From Tetraselmis striata (Eukaryota > Chlorophyta > Chlorodendrophyceae > Chlorodendrales > Chlorodendraceae): a stretch of 64,000 nucleotides of DNA. Numbering within the stretch: the stretch's first letter is position 1; every line of letters starts with the position of its first letter. Shown one piece after another: positions 22,132 to 33,804 of this stretch. Where the stretch lies: the NCBI GenBank assembly GCA_006384855.1, contig VCJN01001385.1:62001-126000 (forward strand), read 5' to 3'. A program made the translations under genes and the position numbers. Below the pieces are notes generated by a model. It worked only from the letters and a program-made list of their open reading frames with translations, had not been told where the DNA came from and ran no database searches.

Positions 22132-23071
22132 GTGTTGGCGTACTTTGCCGAGGGCAGCGGGTTCAAATGGCCCTCGACGGGCGGCCACGTGGCTTTTGAT
22201 CTCGATAGGTTTCCTCTTGGTGGAGAGCGAGGTGGGTGGGTGGTGGGGGCCGCCTTGTGCTGGCCGATAGGCGCACTCCAGCGGGCCCGGGTCAACTTCA
22301 GTATACTATTTGGAGCTCGGGGGACCTCCCCTGACGCCCTGGTGGTCATCATGCCAGTTTTGCCCATAGTACTGGGCCCATACTTTTTGTTGTATGTATA
22401 CATCATTTGTTGTATATATACAACATTTTTGCCCGAGGCACTAGCGACTAACTAATACTTCGCGACTGACTGTATTCCTTAAATACATTCTTACCAGCAG
22501 CAGCACCGCACTGTAGTCATTTACCTGGAGCAGTACGGCAGTGATATCGGTTTGGAAGTCGTGAGGATGGTGGCTAATTAGGATTCGGGAATAATACGGG
22601 GGATATCGATGGCGCAACGACGCGACCACAGTCGCTATTTATGCAGGCAGTACAAGGTACCGCAACTGCTCGCGCGCCGATCATGTATCATTACATGAGC
22701 TTTACGCAACATTCAAGAAATCCACACAGAAATCCAGTATCATGTATCATACAATAACGATTTACTGTACAATGACGCATTGCATCATGTATTTGCGACT
22801 GTAGGCTGTACGATGACATCCATTCAGGGCCATATATATCGGCGGTAGTAGTCGCTACCTGTACGATCCGCGTCGGGTCATCAGTCATCAGTACCCGTGC
22901 CGTATTAACCTGATGGTCGCGCGCACACAAAGAGACCATCAGGTTGATATCACTACCGCCAGGAGCAGCAGCCGCGATGACCAGGAAGGAATACCTCCAG
23001 TCCCAAGTTGGCAGCGTCAGACCTTCCACGTCTGTCTGCGGAGTGCACCCCGGCAAATCTTGGTGTTCGAC
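22132..23071. other. upstream region of the PAQR gene
   Basis: Between the transposase start and the PAQR start there is no convincing gene. The segment contains the perfect inverted repeat at 22907-22945 and several ATGTATCAT-like repeats near 22683-22795. An in-frame upstream ATG at 22913 would add 53 residues to the PAQR protein. Confidence 0.45.
22907..22945. promoter_or_regulatory. perfect 12-bp inverted repeat upstream of the PAQR gene
   Basis: AACCTGATGGTC (22907-22918) and GACCATCAGGTT (22934-22945) are exact reverse complements separated by 15 nt. The element lies about 130 nt before the chosen ATG. It could be a protein-binding palindrome or a 5'-UTR hairpin. The alternative ATG at 22913 falls within its left arm. 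Confidence 0.5.
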
Positions 23072-24285
23072 ATGGCCTCACGCAAGGCGGACAGCAGCGC
23101 GGTGCAGGCGGCGGCCGCGCAGGCGGCGAGGTCCAACCCTGTCCGGCGACACGGGAAGGCGAAGATCAAGACGGCGCTGCACCAGCCGCTGGTCACCTGG
23201 AACAAGCTCCCGGCCTACCTCCAGGATAACGAGTTTATAGTGGGTGCGACCCGAGCGCCAAGGCGTGCTGTGATGGGAGTTGCACAGTGGGCATCAGGGA
23301 GGGCGTGGTACAATCACAGGAGTTATGGAGCCGACCCCCTTGTGGGGAGGAAGGGGGCATTTCCTGCATCAACCAATTTGCTCATCGCATGTGCTTTACA
23401 CGGTGTCTTGAAGGCGCACGATGTATCCTGGGATGAGAGGCATGAGACAATTGGGCAGGGAGCTGATGCAGTGAGTGCGACTCTGCAGGGCATTACCGGC
23501 CGGGGCACTGGACCCTACGTGAGATCGCCTACAGCTTGTTCCGGGTCCACAACGAGACCTTCAACATCTGGAGCCACTTGCTAGGCTTCGCTCTATTCTG
23601 CGTGCTCACGGGCACGACGCTGTACTACTCCAAGCAAGCGGCGGCGGAGGCCGCAGCTCACCAAGTGGCGCGATGGCCGATGTACGTGTTCTTCTCGGGC
23701 GCCATGACATGCCTCCTGTTCTCCTCCATGTGCCACCTCTTCGGCTGCTGCGAGCCACACGTGGTATCTATAGTCTGGCGGTTTGACTACGTCGGCATTG
23801 CGGTGCTGATCGTGACCTCCTATTTTCCACCGGTGTACTACGGGTTCCTCTGCCACCCCAACTGGCAGGCGTTCTACCTCACCACCGTGTCTATATTTGG
23901 CGCTGCGACCGTGATGGTCAGCCTGCTGGAGGTCTTTCAGAGCATCCGCTTTCGGTTCATCCGGGCTGTCGTGTTTTCCGGCCTGGGCCTGTTCGGCATC
24001 GTCCCCGTCATCCACCAGGGGTGCATCCACTACGCCATCCCCCTGTTCCAGGAGGCTCTCATCTACGACGTGCTGATGGGCGCCACTTACCTGGCCGGTG
24101 CCGGCATCTATGCCTCCAGGGTGCCAGAGCGGTATTTCCAGCCAGGAACGTTCGATCTCGCCTTCCACAGCCACAACGTGTTCCACCTCTGCGTGGTTCT
24201 CGCGGCATACATTCACTACCAGGCCTCATTGGTCTTCATGAAATGGCGCGACATGGATGGCTGCCATGACCTTCTCACGCCATAG
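23072..24285 (+). CDS. PAQR / adiponectin-receptor-type seven-helix membrane protein
   Basis: Exons 23072-23243 and 23489-24285 (stop TAG) join in phase 1 and give 322 residues, normal for the family. After a basic N-terminus the family signatures appear in order: NEFIVGHYRPG (53-63), HNETFNIWSHLLGF (78-91), SSMCH (136-140), RFDYVGI (155-161) and SHNVFH (285-290). In AdipoR structures the equivalent Ser, His, Asp and two C-terminal His form the zinc site. Here these would be S136, H140, D157, H286 and H290, all present. About seven hydrophobic helices follow residue 84. Plant and fungal relatives (HHP, Izh) act in stress, sterol and metal responses; ceramidase-like hydrolysis is proposed for AdipoR. 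The start at 23072 was chosen for length; the in-frame ATG at 22913 is the alternative. The intron is 245 nt. Confidence 0.93.
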
Positions 24286-25695
24286 GGTCAGGGACAGCCG
24301 GAGAGAGGGGTGCGAGTGATGAGTGGTGCGCAGGCATAGCGAGGCGCAGGAAAGGAGCCGCCTGGGTATGACACGGCTGTTGGGCAGCGAGGCCTGGACA
24401 GTATGGCGGTTGAAGCATGAAATAAACGCATTCGAACGCTCTCGCTGCGGAGGGATTCTCACTTTCTCCATGTGCACACCCGCCCATGTCTGTCACTCTG
24501 TGTCCCTACCGCAGTGCGTGCAGCGTGTGGCCCCTCCAGCTGCAAATGACGGCGCTATCGGGTTATAGGGTTTAAGCCCGGCTGCACCTCGCACCATATG
24601 GTAGTGCAATGGATGCGCCGTTATTGATGTGATTTAGATTTCATGTCAGATGGCAAGAATCGAACACCGAGCGGATACCAGTCGCACCGACAAGTCACAG
24701 CACTCATTGGCATGTTTATCGATGCGCTTTTGTACCGGTATTCAGGACAGGCGGCGGCGAAACGTTTGCTCATGCGCAAGTTGATTTTGATGAGAACGAT
24801 GTTGTCATGCTGTGCGGGTACCCGCCCCGCCCCTGCCTGGCCCGACTAGCGGCCTGACGTAGCGACTATAGCGAGCAATGGTGGTTTGTCTATCAAAATC
24901 AGATTATTTGCGATAAAGCAGCTCGGTGATGATGATGAAGTAGCCTGAGACAAATAGATATACAGATCTTAATGTGAAATTTCCTGGTTTTGGCCTGGTA
25001 GAGCACAGTATCTTAAAATCTTTTCACAAATCGCAGAGAATATGCCCGGACATTCGTGTACCCGTTCAAACAATATGAAAACAGGAATTTCACAATGTCA
25101 TGCGGCGCAAACCGCGCAAACCCTCAGAAAACCCTTTGCAAAAACCCTGCAGAAAACCCTGCGCAAAAACCTACGCAAAAATCTGCATATACTGATGCTT
25201 CTCATGTGCGCAAAAACGAACCCCGGTAGTCGGCCCGGTCAAGCCTTGACCGGCCTTGACCGCAAGCGCGGGCTTACTTTTTTTTTTTGCAAAAGTTCAC
25301 CCGCCAGCTTTACCGGACATATCGCACCTCATTCGAAAGCTCTCGACGAGTACAGCAGTACAGTTCAAATGAACTTTTTGGTTACAGGGAGAGTACAGTT
25401 CAAATCCGATGAGTTTTCTCATCGCAGCGCGCCTTATTTTTTTTTCGTATGTTTATACTGCGATAATGTACATGCAAGGCAGCGCCGCGCTCGAGTACTT
25501 AAGTGGCGGGCGCGTAGTGGCAATAGCGCGCGCGCGCGCAGGCGGCGCGCGGCAACAGCTCGTAGTGCTGAATAGCGCAGTGCACATAAATATTAGACAA
25601 TTAATCTATAAAAAGGCGCAATTCATTGTGCTGCTGGAGCACCTGTGCCCATCACCACCTCATGCATGTCCCGCTCAGCAACACGAAGATCTACC
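24286..25695. other. intergenic with an AAAACCCT-type imperfect tandem repeat
   Basis: No gene is seen. AATAAA occurs at about 24421. Around 25105-25190 there is an imperfect tandem array built on (G)CAAAACCCT. Simple T and GC runs occur at about 25278 and 25528. Confidence 0.45.
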
Positions 25696-25707
25696 CCACA
25701 ATCTGCA

Positions 25708-27900
25708 TCAGTGAGTTTCTCCAAAAGCGCACTTTTTAGAGTGGCAACTGTGCGATTTGTGCGCTGCTGTTCCATATATAGCAATCTCTGTTAGGCACCA
25801 CCTTTGTGCCGGCTTTAGGAGGAGCGGCTTGCACAACTTGCTCCGCACAAGGGATGCCAACCGTTTCCGGCGCTTCTTCGGCATCCATGTAAACAGGAAC
25901 TCAAATGGGGGCCAGTCAACATATGTGTTGCAATTACCCATTGAGCATGCAAACTGCTTGACGTCATTTTGATTCTCAGGCGCGAGCGCCCGAGCCGCCA
26001 GCTCCCGTATGCCATGTAAATACTTGTCGGTCCACAACCACGCCTACCTCACGTCGCCAGCCTTCGGCTTGGGTAGCGGACACCATGTCGGTATCCACCA
26101 GGCACACCGTGAAGGTGGAGGTGAAGTGGACGGCTGGGAGCTTTCCGTTGGGCCCGTGCTCTATCCCCTGGAGCATGATGGGCTGGAGGCCCGTACCGTG
26201 CGCAGCATGCTAGAGTATGCAGTGAACGACCTGGACCCTAGCCTATCCTTTGGGCTCGATGAACACATTGCAGTCGTCGTCGTGGAGTATGAGCTGTTCA
26301 GCTCGCCATCCTCGGGCAAGAAGAGGCAGCGTGTGACTGGCGAGTCCGGTGGCAGCCAGCATGCTCCAAGACAACCTACTGTGGGATGCGATGGAATATG
26401 AGGTCATTTATGTGTGGGAAAACCCGCCGCCGCTCATGTGGCCTCGATAAGTGTGTTCTCCGGTCTTAATGAGTGTGTTTAATGGTAGGGGATAAACGGG
26501 CGCTCCCACCCGCGGGTCATTGTAGGATGCGCAGCGGCAGCCGTGACATCAGCGACGGCTTGATTTGCGACTCTCTCGTTGGCCAGGTGCACCGTCATCT
26601 CACCTGGAGTGACCCCCGGTAGCGTCCGGATCTTGGTGGTCAAGCTGGCTGCCACAAGCGGAGAGCCTTCGGGGATAGCACTCACCATGCATGCATGTGC
26701 GTGCGATCGACAAGAACGAGAGGGCAAGTTATTTTCTCAGTTGTGCTTGCTTACAAATCGGCTCTGCTTGCGATGCTATATGCTAGGGTGCCGCGATCGC
26801 CTCAAGGACGGTCTTATATTGTAGTTGACCGGCACGCCTCCCGCAGCCAACCCAGCCTCGACCGAGCGTACGACAAGTGTATCCTTGTGCTCGACTAGTG
26901 GCAAGTACGCCTTCCGTCCCCACGTGGCCTTCTCGAGCTGGTAGGTGATGGCGGCGGCAATACGCCGCAAAGCGAACGGCCGCGCATGGGCGGCAAGCCG
27001 TCTAGTAGGTGCCTGGCCAACGGTTTGCGCACGCTAGCGGTAGACATATTGATATCTCTTCGCAGTACTTCCATAGTATGTTCCTGTGTCGAACGGTAGC
27101 ATCCGCTTTACATTAAAATACCGACTGGAAACAGCACGGAAGGATGACACAAAGCCGTACCTCATTTCCGGAGCAAAATCACGGACAAAAAATCTTGATG
27201 CGAAGCCGCGCAAACGTACCATGGTTTTTATAGCTCCCGTACCGGGGTTTTTTGCAATCCGAATTCTTGGCAGCCTCCATGAGTCTGCGGACATTTGTCG
27301 GCGTGTCATGCATGGGGATGAATGAAGTGCATGGAGCGGGACATCAGTGTCGTACGGCTACGTAGCCGCGGGCGCCATTGCCGTGAACAGCTTGAACTGG
27401 TCGACGAAAGCTTCCCGCAGCTTTGGGTTCCCCTGTGGGTCCTTCTCGATGCACACCTCCAGGGCGCGGTACAACCGAGCCCGCGCCGAAGCGAGCCTTA
27501 TCGAGTCGACTTCGCTAAACATGTAAATATCAGAAACCAGGGTATCGTCCGGCGTGTCTATGAGGAACTACTTGTAGCCCCGGAGACCCTCTGCCCCAAC
27601 GGCGAGGATGCCCGGCCATGTATGTTCCTTGTCGAGAGAGGCATACATGTTGGTGTCGGTCCTGCGGGTTGGAACCCACGCCGGCTCGAGATGGATGCAC
27701 CCCCTCGCGATCAAACGCCGGGTGAGGTAACAGGTGAACTTCGTAGGGACGCCGTGGTACGCTGCTGGCATCTGCTTGGCCATACCGGGCGAGGCGAGGA
27801 ACCGTGGATATGGTGGGTAACGCTGCTGGGTGCCGGCGGCGGTTGGGTGCTGGTTGAGTGCCTGGGTTTGGGTTCGGTAGCTGGGAGAAGCCGACAACTT
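25708..27900 (-). other. minus-strand block of coding-like sequence, family unknown (possible mobile element)
   Basis: Several minus-strand stretches read like protein rather than random frames. At about 27360-27900 there is ...NMYASLDKEHTWPGIL and FSEVDSIRLASARARLYRAL. At about 26780-27320: AITYQLEKATWGRKAYLPLV. At about 26480-26720: AIPEGSPLVAASLTTKIRTL. At about 26040-26240: VQVVHCIL...GLQPIMLQG. At about 25708-26037: FEFLFTWMPKKRRKRL. No known domain is recognised. The block is discontinuous and looks decayed. It lies head-to-head with the plus-strand block at 28306-30015, so the two may be halves of one divergently transcribed element. Confidence 0.35.
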
Positions 27901-28305
27901 TATTGCGTTACAAGTCGTTGGCAGTAGCCCGTATGATCAGCCGCTTGTTTGACTGTTTGGGCTTGTGCAGACGCGTACAATCGATTTAACAGCGGAGTAC
28001 GCCATATTACGCGACCATTCCCCGTTAAGGGGTAGCTACGGCCGAATTACGGTTCTGTCGCAAGTGTGTATGTGTCAAATGTGTCCTCATGTAAACGCTA
28101 AATACGGGATATATACGGGACATTACGCGATGGCTACGCATCAAGCCGGAATGCGCTAACAGCGGAGCGCGATGAGAAGCCGTCTAGGCGCGCGGCGCCG
28201 GACTTGCTTTTCTTCGAATAAAGCAGCAGTTGCGCCCACCTAACGCACACTCGCACCCGCTAGACATTACCGTAGCTGCTCTTCCCCCGGTACGCACCCT
28301 CCATC

Positions 28306-30015
28306 ATGGCCACCCACGCCAAGCTAATTCCATGCACCCCTTACGGAAAAGCTGTGAGGCCTGAGGGCATGACCATATACCACTCGGTGCTCTGTGCAGC
28401 ATGGGCCGTATCGTTGAGGACGTGCGGCATGCACCGTTCCGCGGCCAAGCGACCAACATCCATATCCGCGTTCACCCAGAGCAACCCATGGGCGAGGACG
28501 CGTTCGGCTACGCTTTCGCGGACATACTGAACAACTGCGCCGAGCCAAAGCAGTACGACGCAGCCGGCAAGAAGCATATGCCTGAGGCAGGTTTTCAAGT
28601 GTCCGATTGGGCGTCGTCACGCTGTATTTTACCTCGTGCGTACCCGACGCGACGCGTGCCCAGATCTTGAACCCAACACCCGAGGCGCCTCCCCCCCCCC
28701 CCCCCCCCCCCCCCGCGCGCATGATCTGACATGCATGGGCACCGGCATTAAGAACGCCACCGTCGACGTTCCATCCCTTCCTGTCAGTACCAACCAGAGG
28801 CGGGAGTCCACCCTGAAGGGTACACTGAGTCGGCGGGTGGTTGACATGACTGCATGGAGGATTTGAATTTCACATGCGTTGACCGCCCCGTGCCACGTTT
28901 TTTGCTGTTGCTCCTGCAACCAAGGACAAGGCGGTGCTGTCGGATGTCCTTGACTAATGCTGGCCGCGCGACACTCAGACGGGGATCCCTTACCCTCTGA
29001 AGAAGACGCCGAGGTTTCCCATCGCCGCGCCCCCATACATCGAGCGGATCTGCTACGCTACCTTCAACTACCGTGCTGGCTACACAGCCGACAAGCACAT
29101 CTACGCCAAGGAGACAGTCTTGACCGCGTTCCGAGAGTACCCCCCCTCCCCTTTCCTCCCAACCCCACTGCGACCATCCTTGTGGGTTGTGCTGACGGTG
29201 CACCTCGTGATGTACATGAAGCGGGGGGACGTGAGGAACTACCTCGCTCGGCACGACTTCCGGCGGAATGAGGGCAAGCATGCCGGCCAAGGAGGTAGGA
29301 AGAAGGGACCATTGCCGAGCGCGGACCGATTCGCAAAGGCCCTCGACCTTGCGGAGGAATGGCACCAGAGCGAGCTGGGGAGGTACTACCAAGCCGGCGA
29401 GTGCCCCCCTGCTAACGTGATGTTCAAGGGCAAGGAGGAGGTCTGCGAGGTGACGCCGCACTGGGAAGCCGCAGGTGCCGAGTCGCGTTTGTTCCCGCGC
29501 TTGTTCGATTACACAGCCACCGCCGCCGCGACAAGCAATCAACACGCGTACTGACTTTCGCAGAGGATGTGTCAGACCCCCGCCCAGCCCCTACGTTCGG
29601 CGGTAAGCCGATCGTATCGACTGTTCAGCGCAACAAGATCGTGTCTCTGCCGATGGCGGGCACCACTGCGTCGCCAAAGCTCCACGGCTTGGTGGGCGTG
29701 CTAGCGCAACGGCAGAAGAGGGCGGGCGGCACCATCAAGCACAACACCAATGCGGTCAAGAACCTGGCCGCCACGCAAGCCGTCCCCGGCGACAACGTCG
29801 ACGAGGGCTGTAGCCCGGAGCCCCAGCCCAAGAAGGCCAAGCAGCCCGCCAAGCCGGCAACTGGAGGGCTGGCCCGGGGCCGGGGTGGTGCCGGGGCCAG
29901 GGCGGGCGGTGGGGCGCTCGGGTCGCCGGCCGGCCGCCGGGCTGCCGTAGCCGCTGCCGCCACCCGCGAGCAGCAGGCCGGCCGCCGAGGCGGTCCCGGT
30001 CAAAACCGGATGTAA
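28306..30015 (+). other. plus-strand block of coding-like sequence, family unknown (possible mobile element)
   Basis: A possible start at 28306 (MATHAKLIPCTPYGK) is followed by GQATNIHIRVHPEQPMGEDA (28401-28590), a poly-C tract at about 28690-28713, APPYIERICYATFNYRAGY (about 28985-29130), and a charged stretch RGDVRNYLARHDF...FAKALDLAEEWHQSELG (29220-29554). The last part (29569-30015) is a Lys/Ala/Gly-rich tail with KKAKQPAKPATGG and ends at a TAA. Splicing could connect these, but I cannot fix the exons. No known family is recognised. Taken with the facing minus-strand block, an undescribed mobile element is one option. Confidence 0.4.
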
Positions 30016-31195
30016 ATAATTCATTCCGCCCGCCCACTGCCGCGCGCCTCGCGGCCCACCACCGCGCGCCCACTCACTAGGTGTGCCGCGCGCGCGCTAT
30101 CGCGGATTAGGCCAGAGCGCAGTAGCGAGATTGTCGGGCTTCCAGGGGTAGATGCAATAGTCCTACTCGGAAATGATGAGTGTATAGCGTCGTAATGATG
30201 AGTGATATGCGCCTGATGCAGTTTAGCATGAGTACGTCACGGAATGACTACAGACGAGTGTCATGCTACTGGTAAGATTACAGGATGAGTACAAGGTATT
30301 ACAGTATAATTACGAAGTCGGGCGGGAGCCTAGTGGCGGCAGCACGGTTAGGGCGAGGAGAACGAGCCCTCTCAAAACACATGCGCATGAACGGTGCCAT
30401 CACCGTAACGGACCAATTGCGCGGGTAGTTCGGGAAAACAACAATGCGCAACGACCGTCGATGCCACGACGGCGCCCTGCTTGCGAGGGCACGCGGACCG
30501 AGCGATGAGTTGAAGTGTCTTGCTGGGCGGCAAACGGCCAACCTGACGTCCTCCTCCGTCCGCGCCGATTTTTCGCCGAGTTGTCGTCGTCGACAACCGT
30601 GACGAGCAACGGCCTTGGTACCGAGCGCGTCCGCACCACCTAACCTCAAGAGTTGATTAATGCGAGAGGTTGCTGCACTGCCCACGGAGCCCACGAAAGC
30701 CCATACCTCGATCGGCTCGGCTTCGGGTGTTCAGGTTTAAACCCCCCAACGGGGACCCGGGCCCCAACTCTAATTCCATATAGTGCGCATATCGCCACCC
30801 GAAAACTTCCCAGTTGTAAAGCCTAGGCAAGAACACCGGCAAGCGACTTCGGGCGCACGTCGTGTCGGGAAAGCCACACTACCGAGGGGCTGTCTATCAT
30901 TGCCGATGATGTGACGCAAGTGCGTGGCACGATGACTTACTACTGGGAAAAAAGGAACCTCGGTGAGGATTTTTATCAGCCTCTGCGACCCTCGCGCGCA
31001 CAAATACGCAAAGCCGCTGCCGAAGCAGGCAGCGAGCTGGAACATGGTGGGCGAGTCGCTGGCGGCTGTCCTAAGTAGCTCCCCGGCCGATAACGTAGGG
31101 CTCATCACAGACGACGATGATGGGGTCCGTACCGAACTTAACCGGTGGTACCGGTAACTTGACCGCGGTTGAAACCCCAGTATACCGAACGGGTT
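30016..31195. other. intergenic, no gene recognised
   Basis: Short open frames occur on both strands, none with a recognisable domain. ATGATGAGTGTATAGCG-like short repeats occur near 30172-30210. Confidence 0.35.
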
Positions 31196-31197
31196 AC

Positions 31198-31282
31198 ACT
31201 TTTAAGCGGCTTGGGCTGATCATCTCTAGTGCTGCTTTTAGCGGTGGATTTGTCGCGCCGGCCTTTATTGTGTAAATAACTC
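31198..31282 (+). repeat. shared 3'-end family, partial copy
   Basis: It contains TTTTAAGCGGCTTGGGCTGAT, GTGCTGCTTTTAGCGGTGG, ATTTGT and CCTTTATTGTGTAAATAACTCACAC, matching the blocks at 32765-32860 and 47950-48060. It carries a TGTAA motif. No ORF copy is attached. Confidence 0.6.
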
Positions 31283-31499
31283 ACACGGATACACTAGCAA
31301 AGTTGTTATTGGTAAGAAGCCCCATAACCATGCCCCAGCAGGATCAAGGATCAATAAGGATCAAGGATCACATTCTAGTATATGCTATATATGATGAGCG
31401 TTTGATCATTGCTGAGCCGCATGCTCTAGTCCTAGCGCAGTATACATGCGATGCTCTATCTACTACTAACTTCGCGGCAAAGTGAGCGCTACATGTAGT

Positions 31500-32170
31500 A
31501 CCGGTACCATGACCGTACTCTCCCTCCCGGCGTTCAACGTCGTGACCGGGAGCTATGACCGTCCCCGGAGCTTGAAGAGTCCACGCTGTTGGAGTCCTAG
31601 ACTATATGCGGTACCGGGTCAAGTACATTGCGTTGCCCCGGGCCACGCCGTGGATCGGTTTGAGCGCTTCCTGTTGGGCGACATACAACGGGGGTGGGCA
31701 GTGCGGGATGCGGCGTGGCACAACACGGAGCGGGGACAGTGGGCCCTCTTCGAGACATCCTGGATATGTCGAAGTACACGGGCATGGTCTTCGACTTCGT
31801 GGGTGAGGTGAGCAAGGGGGTGCGCCGCACTGTGCGCGGTGTCGCATGCATGGCCGCGGATCGGGGTGCCCTCTCATCGTGGGGCACTCGGTGCACCACC
31901 CGGGCACGTCAGGAGGCCTTTCTCGCAAGATATTTCCTCGGGGTCCTGAGCTTGGTGGCGGCTCGAGAGCGTGCTCGCGCTGCCTCAGACGATAACATAT
32001 TCGTCTGCCAACCCGTTGCCGGAGCTGCACATCACGTCCGTGGATCACCCTCGCGCATACGTGCACGCGTGGCCAGGACTCGGAACGGTGCGCGCATCAC
32101 TCATCCACTCCGCCTCGTGCGGTTTGCGGGCCGCTTTTAGGCGGCTTGCTATGTTGAATAAATTTTTACA
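31500..32170 (+). mobile_element. unassigned dispersed element with ORF (copy A), degraded
   Basis: The plus strand is closely similar to the minus strand of 49440-50065. Shared protein stretches include LSLPAFNV.TGSYD, FER.LLGDIQRG, AARDAAWHNTE, YTGMVFDFVGEVSKGVRRTV and FLGVLSLVAARERAR. The 3' end (32100-32170) shares CGGGCCGCTTTTAGGCGGCT with the other family members. It is shorter than copy B and broken in several places. The family is unknown, so I treat it as an element fossil. Confidence 0.6.
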
Positions 32171-32760
32171 TCAGTGCTTTAACATATTCGCACTACTGTA
32201 CATACAGAACCAAAAGCAACTATGAAAGGTTCCCAGCAAAAGAGAGACAGAAGCCTGAAACCAAGGTCAAGCAGGAGGCCATGGAGCCAAGAACCAAGGA
32301 AGAGCCAAGTAAACCACGAAGTCGCCAAGCTGCCAAGGAACCAAAGGGTCAAGGGAAGCACTGAATCCAAGGAACGACCAGAAAGACCGAAAGGGAAACA
32401 TGAAACCAATGGGGACCACCGCCCGGGGGTACGATAGGCCATCAGCCGCGGCGAGTACGCTTGCAGCCGATGACCCGGGTCATAGCAACACAGTCCGACA
32501 AGCGACGCGACGCAGGCGCAGGAGCACCATCACGTGCCGCGCGCCCCGCCGCGACCCCGCCAAGAACGTTGTCTGCATGCGCCACGTTGATGAGCGCGGA
32601 GAAACGGCAGCGCCACGCAGACAAGAGCTGGCCGATTTTCTGGCCAGTGTGCGTGTGGATAGCTTTCGCGAGTTCCACCAAGAAGGCCTCAGCGTGCGGG
32701 GCCAGCGAGCCGAACTCGGAGACGGCGAAAGGAACAAAGAGAAGCATGCCGGCGGGGTTT
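32171..32760. other. spacer between element pieces
   Basis: Lys/Arg-rich and Ala-rich open frames occur at 32222-32437 and 32400-32972, with no recognisable domain. An element interior or plain spacer are both possible. Confidence 0.3.
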
Positions 32761-32763
32761 CGG

Positions 32764-32862
32764 ACACCCCCGTCATACTTGCTATGTTGATGTTTTGGTA
32801 TACTAATGCTTTTAGCGGTGGATTTGTTAGTGGCCTTTTTGTAATTCACACCAGTATCGAAC
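32764..32862 (+). repeat. shared 3'-end family, well-preserved copy
   Basis: It reads CTTGCTATGTTGATGTTTTGG, then CTAATGCTTTTAGCGGTGG, ATTTGTTAGTGG and CTTTTTGTAATTCACACCAG. The last block contains TGTAA, so the family end looks like a transcript 3' end. Confidence 0.65.
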
Positions 32863-33804
32863 CGCCCCGTTGGAGGCGGGCAGCCAGGGCCCAGGGTCAA
32901 CGGGGGTCAACCACTCCGGCCGGCGCACCAATAATACATCATCATCAGCATGCCCTCTTGCTGCCGGCTTGACGAGTCGACGTCTTCGTCCCTCTGCGGA
33001 GGCAACTTGAAAGAAGGTCGCGTGGGAATACCTCTGCGACGTGCGCTACCTCGCCAGCAAGTGGAGAGTAGGGCACACTGTCCCGGCACTGGTGTGTTGC
33101 TTTCAAGCTGGGGCGACGCGCGCGTCGTACCGGTACTGGTACCAGGTACTGTGCTCTTTGTTCGCGGGTACGGTAGTCGCACCGTCGCACCCGCTGAAAT
33201 TGGGTCGCCCTGCCTGTCTGGACAAGTCGTCTTCCGCTTCCGCTGAGCCCGTTTAGTTTGCTAGTTTCAGTTTTCGCTATTCATACTCGGACCTGGCCTC
33301 GTTCCAGCCAGTTTTCACCCTCCCTGAAAGTGTGCCGCTGTACACGTTTCAAGGCATCGTGCCCCCGCAGCCGCCTCGCAGTCGCATCGCGGCCGCCCCC
33401 GCACCCGCCCTTGCCCGCTGTCGCATCGCGGCGCCGCGCGCGCCCTACCACTGCCTGTGCGTGGCGCTGCGCCTCATATGAAAATGTGTGACGCGCGGGC
33501 ATAGGCAGGCCGAGGGTCAGCCAAAGCGCGACAGTGTCAGGGTGAAATCAAGCGATGCTGCTGGGTTCGGGCCGCCTGCGATAAGCGCAGCTGCGTGTAG
33601 GTCCAGAAGCACCCTCAAAGCACCCACGTTACCGGCGTAGAGCCGTAGAGCGTACCGACGCGCTCTCGGATGCCGCACTTGCTGTACCGCCCGCAACTGC
33701 ACACTTCCGCACCGACTATTCTGTCCCCTGTTTGGAACGGACAGGATCCCGCGCGCAAGTCTCGAGGAGCCGCCACCGCGGCGTAGCGCCCGCCGGCGGC
33801 CAGG
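32863..33804. other. 5' flank of the coiled-coil gene
   Basis: No separate gene is recognised. GC-rich DNA precedes the ATG at 33805. The minus-strand frame here (33517-34092) is the antisense of exon 1 and its flank. No clear TATA element was seen. Confidence 0.4.

Noticed and set aside
23593-24216. 207-codon minus-strand open frame opposite the PAQR gene
   Set aside because: It is the antisense of a well-supported receptor exon. The composition follows the GC-rich sense codons and no domain is seen.
25100-25190. CRISPR-like array
   Set aside because: The units are imperfect AAAACCCT words of about 10-13 nt without spacers, in a eukaryotic context.
28784-29545. 253-codon minus-strand open frame
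   Set aside because: It lies opposite plus-strand sequence with better protein character (APPYIERICYATFNY, FAKALDLAEEWHQ) and reads through a G/C-rich low-complexity area.
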